Shown here: positions 6,061 to 10,970 of the stretch, piece after piece
Position numbering within the stretch: position 1 is the stretch's first letter
How the letters are laid out: every line of letters begins with the position of its first letter
Assembly: GCA_018826405.1 (NCBI GenBank)
Contig: JAHJZL010000046.1
Coordinates: 1-11,604, forward strand
Length of the DNA stretch: 11,604 nt
Direction of reading: 5' to 3'
Source: Patescibacteria group bacterium
GTDB lineage: Bacteria > Patescibacteriota > Minisyncoccia > Phycocordibacterales > Phycocordibacteraceae
The notes under the pieces: generated by a model
Databases searched by the model: none
What the model saw: only the letters and a program-made list of their open reading frames with translations
Told to the model about the DNA's origin: nothing
Position numbers and translations under genes: made by a program

Positions 6061-7590
6061 ATGTCCATAAAAATAGTATTGAGTCTTTTGGCCCTCTCGG
6101 GTCTTGCCGGCATTGCCCTCGGGTATGTGCTGCGCCTTTTGATTGCGCTTGGACAGAGAGGATCTCTTGAGCTTGAAGTTAAGCAGAAAATGCTTGAAGC
6201 CAAGGAGCGCGCAAATCGCCTCGTTGAAGATGCAGAGCATCGCGCAAAGAAGCTCGAAGCAGAGCGCTACGAACCGCTTAAAGAGCGCGAGCAGAAGGTT
6301 GCGGCCTACGCAGAGCGCCTTTCAAAGCGTGAAGAGTTTTTAGACGAACGCGAGCGTGGTCTTTCAACTGAAGCTGAAGACGTTAAGAACCGAGAGAATG
6401 AAGCCGCGAACCTTAAGCGCGAATTTGATAAATTGCTAGCCGAGCGCAGACAGGAGCTCGTGCGTCTTTCACACATAACTGAAAACGAAGCGCGAACACT
6501 CCTTATGAAAGACTTGGAGGAGAGCCAGCAAGAGAGCGTCCTCATGCGTCTCCAGAAACTTGAAGCACATGGAAAAGCTCAGCTTGAGGAAAAGGCTAAG
6601 TCCATTCTTCTCTCCATAATCCATCGCATGAGCGCGAGCGTGAACAACGAAGTAATGACGTTGTCTGTGCAGATTCCTTCTGAGGAGATTAAAGGAAAGG
6701 TTATCGGAAAAGAGGGACGAAACATTAAGGCATTTGAGCGTGCTACGGGTGTTGACGTAATAATTGATGACGCACCAGATAAGATTACGCTTTCATCTTT
6801 TGATCCGCTTCGTCGCCACACTGCAAAACTTGCCCTTGAGCGTCTCATTTCAGACGGACGTATTCAGCCTGCGAAGATTGAAGAGAGCGTTGAGAAAGCG
6901 CGCGAAGAGATTACTGAAATGGTGCGCCAAAAGGGTGAAGAGGCTGCGTACGAAGTTGGTGTTGTGGGACTTAATCCCCGGCTTATAGCACTTCTTGGTC
7001 GCCTACACTTCCGCACGAGCTACGGACAGAACGTTCTGCGCCACTCAATTGAGATGGCACATCTTGCCGCAATGCTTGCTACAGAGCTTGGTGCAGATGT
7101 TGATGTTGCGAAGGCTGGAGCCTTGCTGCACGACATTGGAAAGGCCGTAGACCACGAAGTAGAGGGAACACATGTGGAGATTGGCCGACGTATTCTTGAG
7201 AAGTTTGGTGTTGAAAAACCAGTTATCCAAGCAATGCAGTCTCATCACGAAGAGTATCCGTATGAAACACCAGAATCTATAATCGTTCAGGTAGCGGATG
7301 CTATCTCTGCAGGGCGCCCAGGAGCGCGTAGGGACACCGTAGAACGCTATTTGGACCGTCTTGGGGACCTAGAGCGTATAGCTGCAAGCTTCCCTGGCGT
7401 TGAAAAGGTATACGCCATATCAGCTGGGCGTGAAATCCGTATCTTTGTTAACCCCGGGAAGGTTTCAGACCTTGCTATGCACCGTCTTGCGCGCGACATA
7501 TCAGATCGTGTTCAAGCAGAGCTTAAATACCCTGGAGAAATCAAGGTTAACGTCATTCGAGAGAACAGAGTTGTTGAATTTGCGCGTTAA
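6061..7590 (+). CDS. rny: Ribonuclease Y (endoribonuclease)
   Basis: Membrane-anchored endoribonuclease that initiates mRNA decay. The 509-aa length is close to the usual 510-520. Domains in order are an N-terminal membrane helix (about residues 3-26) and a long charged coiled coil (about 30-190, with repeated AKERANRLVEDAEHRAKKLEAE-type heptads). A KH RNA-binding domain follows with VIGKEGRN at 214-221. Then comes the HD metal-dependent phosphohydrolase domain with LLHDIGKA, where His357 and Asp358 are the metal ligands, and a conserved C-terminal segment ending VIRENRVVEFAR. Monocistronic between the terminators after clpP and after itself. No usable SD precedes the ATG. Identification is secure. 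Confidence 0.97.
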   Translation: MSIKIVLSLLALSGLAGIALGYVLRLLIALGQRGSLELEVKQKMLEAKERANRLVEDAEHRAKKLEAERYEPLKEREQKVAAYAERLSKREEFLDERERGLSTEAEDVKNRENEAANLKREFDKLLAERRQELVRLSHITENEARTLLMKDLEESQQESVLMRLQKLEAHGKAQLEEKAKSILLSIIHRMSASVNNEVMTLSVQIPSEEIKGKVIGKEGRNIKAFERATGVDVIIDDAPDKITLSSFDPLRRHTAKLALERLISDGRIQPAKIEESVEKAREEITEMVRQKGEEAAYEVGVVGLNPRLIALLGRLHFRTSYGQNVLRHSIEMAHLAAMLATELGADVDVAKAGALLHDIGKAVDHEVEGTHVEIGRRILEKFGVEKPVIQAMQSHHEEYPYETPESIIVQVADAISAGRPGARRDTVERYLDRLGDLERIAASFPGVEKVYAISAGREIRIFVNPGKVSDLAMHRLARDISDRVQAELKYPGEIKVNVIRENRVVEFAR

Positions 7591-7600
7591 ATTAGACAAC

Positions 7601-7637
7601 CAAAATCCGCTTTGTTCAATAGAACGAGCGGATTTTG
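7601..7637 (+). terminator. Terminator after rny
   Basis: An 11-bp perfect stem (CAAAATCCGCT with AGCGGATTTTG) extended by GTTC/GAAC inside. Its tail TTTTGCATTATCCCC resembles those at 3622 and 5236. Confidence 0.88.
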
Positions 7638-7665
7638 CATTATCCCCGCGATTTGACAACCCCTA

Positions 7666-7693
7666 TTGCGTAAAATGGCGCATTTCCTATACT
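7666..7693 (+). promoter_or_regulatory. Promoter of the HU gene
   Basis: TTGCGT (7666-7671), a 16-nt spacer and TATACT (7688-7693) predict a start near 7700 and a leader of about 58 nt. A TTGACA at 7653-7658 has no well-placed -10, although TAAAAT follows after 12 nt. Confidence 0.55.
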
Positions 7694-7701
7694 TTCCACG
7701 T

Positions 7702-7737
7702 AGCCCTGTCTTAGGGCTTTACCAAGCCCTACACGGG
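7702..7737 (+). promoter_or_regulatory. Structured HU leader with two mutually exclusive hairpins
   Basis: AGCCCT (7702-7707) can pair with AGGGCT (7713-7718), and the same AGGGCT can instead pair with the second AGCCCT (7725-7730). The latter pairing also allows an outer helix between CCCTGT (7704-7709) and ACACGGG (7731-7737). Only one arrangement can form at a time. A regulatory role is inferred. Confidence 0.45.
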
Positions 7738-7757
7738 ATTAACCCTTATTACGTACC

Positions 7758-8030
7758 ATGAACAAAGCAGACATCGCAGCAAAGGTGCAGGAAGTACTCG
7801 GCGGAACTAAGGCCGATGCAGAGCGCGCAGTTGAGTGTGTTATTGAAAGCATCAGCACCGGTATCAGCAGCGGAGACGAAGTTTCCATTGCAGGACTCGG
7901 TATCTTCAGTGCAAAGGCACGTCCAGCTCGTACTGGCCGCAACCCACGTACTGGCGAGACTATTAAGATCGCTGCTACACGTACTCCAAAGTTCCGTGCA
8001 GCTAAGGCGCTTAAGGACGCTGTTAAGTAA
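7758..8030 (+). CDS. hup: HU family DNA-binding protein
   Basis: Small basic nucleoid protein that bends and compacts DNA as a dimer. The 90-aa length is standard. The N-terminal helices are MNKADIAAKVQEVLGGTKADAERAVECVIESI. The beta-arm region carries the signature GLGIFSAKARPARTGRNPRTGETIKI, with the family Arg-Asn-Pro motif (R-N-P-R-T-G) at the arm tip, and the C-terminal helix is PKFRAAKALKDAV. It could be HU or a relative; IHF-type assignment is less likely for a lone gene. No SD lies close to the ATG, but there is a roughly 58-nt leader with alternative hairpins, unlike the short leaders of other background genes here. The terminator immediately downstream shares a 16-nt tail with the terminator on the far side of the neighbouring GC-rich operon. 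Confidence 0.95.
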   Translation: MNKADIAAKVQEVLGGTKADAERAVECVIESISTGISSGDEVSIAGLGIFSAKARPARTGRNPRTGETIKIAATRTPKFRAAKALKDAVK

Positions 8031-8045
8031 TTAACGTTACTTATT

Positions 8046-8081
8046 GAAAAAGCCCCGCGTACTGCGGGGCTTTTTCTTTAT
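8046..8081 (+). terminator. Terminator after HU
   Basis: A perfect 13-bp stem (8046-8058 with 8064-8076) and a 5-nt loop GTACT, followed by TTTATTTAT. Its tail GGGGCTTTTTCTTTAT (8066-8081) is repeated exactly at 9397-9412. Confidence 0.92.
8066..8081 (+). repeat. Left copy of a 16-bp direct repeat flanking GC-rich cassette 2
   Basis: GGGGCTTTTTCTTTAT, identical to 9397-9412 and in the same orientation. It lies in the 3' arm and tail of the HU terminator. Confidence 0.85.
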
Positions 8082-8101
8082 TTATAGACAAAGATATGTA
8101 G

Positions 8102-8130
8102 TTGACAAAATATGAAAAAAGTTCTATTTT
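8102..8130 (+). promoter_or_regulatory. Strong sigma70 promoter of the membrane protein/SPFH operon
   Basis: TTGACA (8102-8107), an exact 17-nt spacer and TATTTT (8125-8130). Transcription would start near 8137 and give a leader of about 34 nt containing the SD AAAGGAG (8155-8161). Confidence 0.8.
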
Positions 8131-8170
8131 CATGCGTGAGCATTCCGCTCTAGGAAAGGAGTTCCTTGTA

Positions 8171-8464
8171 ATGTATGACTTGCTGCAACAGTACCTGCCG
8201 GGCCTCGTCTCGGCATTCGTCGCTGCGCTCGTCATCTGGCTCGTGTCGGGGTATGCCCTGAAGCACACAACTGACGTAGATGCGCGAAAGCTGATCAAGG
8301 GGGTTCGTTTCATCCTCTGGGCAGTGATCGTCGCGTCCGTCGTCATCGTGTTCATCAAGGCGGCGAGCGTGGAAGCGATTCCGCGCTCAACCATCGACCG
8401 GTCCGCCGGAGACGAAGCACAGCAGTCGCTCGAAGAGCGGATTTCCAACAACACCGAGAACTAG
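8171..8464 (+). CDS. Two-helix membrane protein, 97 aa, partner of the SPFH lipoprotein
   Basis: Unrecognised small membrane protein. The ATG at 8171 is chosen because AAAGGAG lies 9 nt upstream; an upstream in-frame TTG at 8102 falls inside the promoter. Two hydrophobic helices span about residues 10-29 and 46-63, joined by a short loop (KHTTDVDARKLIKG). A polar tail of about 34 residues rich in Ser, Glu and Asn ends the protein. The gene ends in TAG, and the SPFH gene starts 13 nt later with its own SD, so they form a two-gene operon. SPFH proteins often work with small membrane partners (for example NfeD-type proteins), but this is not recognisably NfeD and the partnership is inferred from position. 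Composition is GC-rich like its partner. Confidence 0.82.
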   Translation: MYDLLQQYLPGLVSAFVAALVIWLVSGYALKHTTDVDARKLIKGVRFILWAVIVASVVIVFIKAASVEAIPRSTIDRSAGDEAQQSLEERISNNTEN

Positions 8465-8477
8465 AGGAGTTTCTCAC

Positions 8478-9347
8478 TTGAAAAAGTTAATCATCGCGAG
8501 CCTCGCGGCCGCCAGCTTGCTGCTGACGTCATGCGGGGGCATCAACTCGTCCGAGTACGTCAACGTGCCGGCCGGATACGTGGCCAAAATCCTGACACCC
8601 ACCGGGTGGCAGGACAAGATCATCGAGTCTGGCCAGCTGAATCTCGGCGGCGAGAACATGGACGGCCGCGCCAACCAAGCGGTGTTCATGGAGGCCACGG
8701 CTGTCCAGATGAAGGAGTCCTTCATGGCCAGCCAAGGGGGCGAAGATCACCGCATCATCGTCTCCAATGGGGCCGACAGCACCGGCCCCATGCCGGTCGC
8801 TGTGGACGTCTACGTCCGGCTGCGCATCCCCACGGATGCCCGGCTGCGTAACCGCGTCTTCGCGGAAATTACGCCGTCGGCCGGTCAAGGAAACGCGCGT
8901 ATCTCCTGGATCACAGTTCAAAGCGTCTACAATCGCTTCGTGCACCAGGAAGCACGTTCGATCATCCGTCAGGTGATCGGCGCCTACTCCGACGATCGCG
9001 CGATCAATATGAATCGCGCGAAGATCGAGGCCGATCTCACCGTGGCCCTGAACGAGCGCCTGCGCACCCTTCGGGTGCCGCTGGAGCTCCAGAGCGTCTC
9101 GCTGTCCAATGTGACGCCGGACCCGATCGTTCAGGACAACCGGAACCGTCAGGCAGGCGCTGCGGCTGAGGTGGCTTCCATCGATGCCGTCGGCACTGCT
9201 CTGGCGCGCAATCCGCGCTACGTGGAACTGGAGCAGGTGCGCGCCACCGAACGGATGGTCAGCAATGCCGTCGCGGCCGGGAAACCCCCGACGCTGGTGA
9301 TCGGCATCGATGGTGCCGGCCACGCGTACGCGGCGCAGGCACGCTGA
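8478..9347 (+). CDS. SPFH/band 7 (prohibitin-like) domain lipoprotein, 289 aa
   Basis: SPFH proteins assemble into large rings or cages on membranes and organise proteases or membrane domains; what this one does is not shown. It starts at TTG 8478 with AGAGGAG 8 nt upstream. A lipoprotein signal peptide is clear: MKK, a hydrophobic run, and lipobox LTSC with Cys19. VNVPAGYVAKILTPTGWQ opens the SPFH region (about 25-230). It continues through VAVDVYVRLRIP, the helical VHQEARSIIRQVIGAYS and the basic/acidic stretch NRAKIEADLTVALNERLRTLRVPLELQSVSLSNVTPDP, which is typical of band 7 proteins. The tail, VELEQVRATERMVSNAVAAGKPPTLVIG, is also usual for the family. The gene is GC-rich, ends in TGA and is followed by a strong terminator. 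Similar lipidated SPFH proteins occur in bacteria and, as I recall, in some phages, so a phage source is possible. Confidence 0.87.
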   Translation: MKKLIIASLAAASLLLTSCGGINSSEYVNVPAGYVAKILTPTGWQDKIIESGQLNLGGENMDGRANQAVFMEATAVQMKESFMASQGGEDHRIIVSNGADSTGPMPVAVDVYVRLRIPTDARLRNRVFAEITPSAGQGNARISWITVQSVYNRFVHQEARSIIRQVIGAYSDDRAINMNRAKIEADLTVALNERLRTLRVPLELQSVSLSNVTPDPIVQDNRNRQAGAAAEVASIDAVGTALARNPRYVELEQVRATERMVSNAVAAGKPPTLVIGIDGAGHAYAAQAR

Positions 9348-9368
9348 CGTCAGCAGGTCTACAACAAC

Positions 9369-9412
9369 AAAGCCCCCGCTCTCATGAAAAAGAGCGGGGG
9401 CTTTTTCTTTAT
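9369..9412. terminator. Bidirectional terminator between the SPFH gene and the convergent peptidoglycan-binding gene
   Basis: A perfect 14-bp stem (9369-9382 with 9391-9404) and an 8-nt loop. On the plus strand it is followed by TTCTTTAT. On the minus strand the stem ends in CTTTGTTGTTGT, giving a weaker tail for the gene ending at 9420. Confidence 0.92.
9397..9412 (+). repeat. Right copy of the 16-bp direct repeat flanking GC-rich cassette 2
   Basis: GGGGCTTTTTCTTTAT, identical to 8066-8081. Upstream context is GCGGGG in both copies, with one extra G here. Confidence 0.85.
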
Positions 9413-9419
9413 CTCTGTT

Positions 9420-10328
9420 CTAGAGTGCCTTCAACGCTTTCTTTATAAGTGCCTCAGCATCTTTTGCATACTCAATGGCGTCGTTATAGTCTCCATCGTC
9501 ATACTCGTCTTCTGCATCTTTCAATGCATCCTTGGCGTCTGCAAGAATGTCTCTTGCCTTGTCTACATCTTCTCCGTCATCATCTGCGTCGTTAATCTCG
9601 TCTTTCGCATCGTCATACGCTTCATCAGCGTCTTCAATTGCTTGCTTCGCATCATCCTTGTCATCTCCGCTTCCTCCCATCTCGTCATACGCATCTTCAA
9701 CAGATTCCTTTGCGTTCTTTCCGTAGCTCAGTGCTTTCGCATAGTCTTCGTCAATGAAGGCGTAGAGTGCCTTGAGTAGATCTTCCTGTGCGTCACTTAG
9801 ATAGGTCTTTGCTTTCCCGACACCGTCTCCATCGTCTTTGGCGTCTTCATAGTCTTCTAGCGCATCTTCGTACTCGTCACGAGCGTCTTGTATCGCACTG
9901 CGTGCGCTCCGCTGCTCAGAACTCACTATAGGCACCGTAGGCGTTGTAGGTACGGGAATTGTAGGCGCAGGAGTACTTGTGGTCAGAGTGAGGTATTTAG
10001 CGCGCGAGAGAGGCCCCCAGGTCCCTGTAGAGGGGCTTACACCGTTAGCAACCTGCCATCGCTGTACTGCAGAGAGTGTTTTGCTCTGAAACTGATTTGT
10101 TTCGCTTCCTGCAGATCCAACTCCACTATCTGAAACGGTGAAGCCAGCACCATTCAAGTATCGCTGCAGACAACGTACTTCTTCGCTTACGCTTCCAAGT
10201 TCAAGGTTTGTTGAACTAAATACGCATGTTGCTGCGTTTACTTTCGGTGCGTAGAGCAGACAGGTTGCTGCAACGAGAAAGGTTATAAGACTAATTTCAA
10301 ACTTAAGAGTGTGAGCTCGGGTGTTCAT
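9420..10328 (-). CDS. Secreted peptidoglycan-binding domain protein with two acidic helical repeats, 302 aa
   Basis: Probable exported cell-wall protein. Residues 1-33 form a signal peptide (basic start, hydrophobic core, cleavage near VNA-AT). Residues 44-115 match a peptidoglycan_binding_1 domain: VRCLQRYLNGAGFTV, then LSAVQRWQVANGVSPSTGTWGPLSRAKY. Cys35 and Cys53 could form a disulfide. A Pro/Thr/Val linker (116-136) leads to two gapless tandem repeats of 76 residues, 142-217 and 227-302, separated by GGSGDDKDD. They share 29 identities, including AI.DA....Y.DA and D.DYxxA...Y.K.A spacing. Both are very acidic, and each has an Asp/Gly-rich loop (DDGDGV, DDGEDV) that might bind cations. No catalytic motif is visible. 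The gene ends in TAG and has background composition. The ATG is 9 nt after a -10 box, with no SD. Confidence 0.88.
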   Translation of the reverse strand: MNTRAHTLKFEISLITFLVAATCLLYAPKVNAATCVFSSTNLELGSVSEEVRCLQRYLNGAGFTVSDSGVGSAGSETNQFQSKTLSAVQRWQVANGVSPSTGTWGPLSRAKYLTLTTSTPAPTIPVPTTPTVPIVSSEQRSARSAIQDARDEYEDALEDYEDAKDDGDGVGKAKTYLSDAQEDLLKALYAFIDEDYAKALSYGKNAKESVEDAYDEMGGSGDDKDDAKQAIEDADEAYDDAKDEINDADDDGEDVDKARDILADAKDALKDAEDEYDDGDYNDAIEYAKDAEALIKKALKAL

Positions 10329-10337
10329 AGAAAGGTA

Positions 10338-10366
10338 CAGTTACAAATACACTATTAAAGACGCAA
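10338..10366 (-). promoter_or_regulatory. Promoter of the peptidoglycan-binding gene (probable leaderless start)
   Basis: On the minus strand TTGCGT (10366-10361), a 17-nt spacer and TAACTG (10343-10338), leaving 9 nt before the ATG at 10328. The -35 TTGCGT is the same as that proposed for HU. Confidence 0.5.
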
Positions 10367-10451
10367 GACGCGTGTAGTACATACACGATAACATGTTGAA
10401 GTTTTACGAGTCTTCGTCTTTTACATCAGCTTGATGAGAGTTGCAGAATCT

Positions 10452-10480
10452 TTGACAATCCTTACTAACCTGTTACTGTT
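10452..10480 (+). promoter_or_regulatory. Promoter of the 127-aa GC-rich orphan
   Basis: TTGACA (10452-10457), a 16-nt spacer and TACTGT (10474-10479) preceded by TG as an extended -10. A second candidate, TTGGAT (10488-10493), N17 and TATATC (10511-10516), lies closer. The AT-rich 10367-10451 stretch holds a tandem AAGACGC pair near 10358-10371 and nothing else I can name. Confidence 0.5.
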
Positions 10481-10536
10481 TCGCAACTTGGATAGATTAA
10501 GCAAACCGTTTATATCAGCCAAGTTGGAGATTCGAG

Positions 10537-10920
10537 ATGAAAATTGTCAGTGCGAATTACCGCGCGCGCGGGTCCGACCATCCTTGGCTGATTCGTGACG
10601 CGAAGGAGCAGCCTGAAAAAGCCGTCGCCGTGAAGTCGGTGATCGCCACGGGCGTCACCTTCGGTCCGTCCTCAGATCGGGAGCGCGGCTTCGGGTGCTC
10701 AATGGTGGCCCGGTGCCGGACGGCCGAAAAGGCGCCGGCCAACCACGAACAGATCGGTGAGCGCCTCACGTTCAACGGCATCAGCTTCTACACCGTGGAG
10801 GGCGAAACTCGCGTGGAAGCTTGCCACCAGCTGTTGCTCATGGCGGACGGCTCCATGTGGGCCGTCCTCAAGGCCCCGAAGCGAGCTCGGCCCAGGAAGA
10901 AAGCTCTGGCCGCCGCCTGA
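10537..10920 (+). CDS. GC-rich orphan: small soluble hypothetical protein with basic tail, 127 aa
   Basis: Not recognised. The ATG at 10537 is preceded by TTGGAGATTCGAG, where GGAG gives an SD at suitable spacing. The protein has no signal peptide or membrane helix. The N-terminal part is polar and charged (MKIVSANYRARGSDHPWLIRD). The middle alternates short beta-like stretches: AVAVKSVIATGVTF, GFGCSMVARCRTA, ERLTFNGISFYTVEGE and VEACHQLLLMADGSMWAVLKAP. Three Cys (54, 60, 96) and one His beside the third are present. The C-terminus, PKRARPRKK, is strongly basic and could bind nucleic acid, which is speculative. GC-rich with GC-ending codons, TGA stop, own promoter and terminator. It resembles the other two GC-rich units in organisation but not in sequence. 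The start and frame are well supported; the function is unknown. Confidence 0.78.
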   Translation: MKIVSANYRARGSDHPWLIRDAKEQPEKAVAVKSVIATGVTFGPSSDRERGFGCSMVARCRTAEKAPANHEQIGERLTFNGISFYTVEGETRVEACHQLLLMADGSMWAVLKAPKRARPRKKALAAA

Positions 10921-10925
10921 CCAAA

Positions 10926-10970
10926 ACTCGCACCGAACCCCAGCGAGTATAAACAAGGGGTTCTTTTCTT
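10926..10970. terminator. Interleaved hairpins (H-type pseudoknot topology) between two convergent genes
   Basis: ACTCGC (10926-10931) pairs with GCGAGT (10943-10948), and GAACCCC (10935-10941) pairs with GGGGTTC (10957-10963). The two stems interlock, with loops of 3, 1 and 8 nt. On the plus strand the second stem is followed by TTTTCTTTT, a good terminator for the orphan gene. On the minus strand the other stem is followed by TTTTGG, a possible terminator for the glycosyltransferase gene. Confidence 0.75.

Larger units (their letters stand above)
8082..9412 (+). other. Putative GC-rich cassette 2 (promoter, two genes, terminator)
   Basis: The span runs from the end of the HU terminator to the end of the second repeat copy. 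It contains a perfect TTGACA-N17-TATTTT promoter, two SD-preceded GC-rich genes and a terminator. It is inserted between two convergent background genes, HU (plus) and the peptidoglycan-binding gene (minus). Its status as an acquired unit is inference from composition, signals and the flanking 16-bp repeat. Confidence 0.55.
10452..10970 (+). other. Putative GC-rich cassette 3 (promoter-SD-orphan-terminator)
   Basis: The span from the TTGACA promoter to the T tract after the pseudoknot-like terminator. It separates two minus-strand background genes. Ends are approximate; only an imperfect pyrimidine-rich repeat (10411-10426 versus 10962-10976) flanks it. Confidence 0.45.

Noticed and set aside
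8102..8464. Longer form of the two-helix protein starting at TTG 8102
   Set aside because: The TTG is inside the -35 TTGACA of a near-perfect promoter. The ATG at 8171 has a well-placed SD.
8529..9323. 264-codon minus-strand open frame opposite the SPFH gene
   Set aside because: The plus strand has a clear SPFH lipoprotein. The antisense frame is His/Asp/Gly-rich, typical of the complement of GC-rich coding sequence, and has no promoter or SD.
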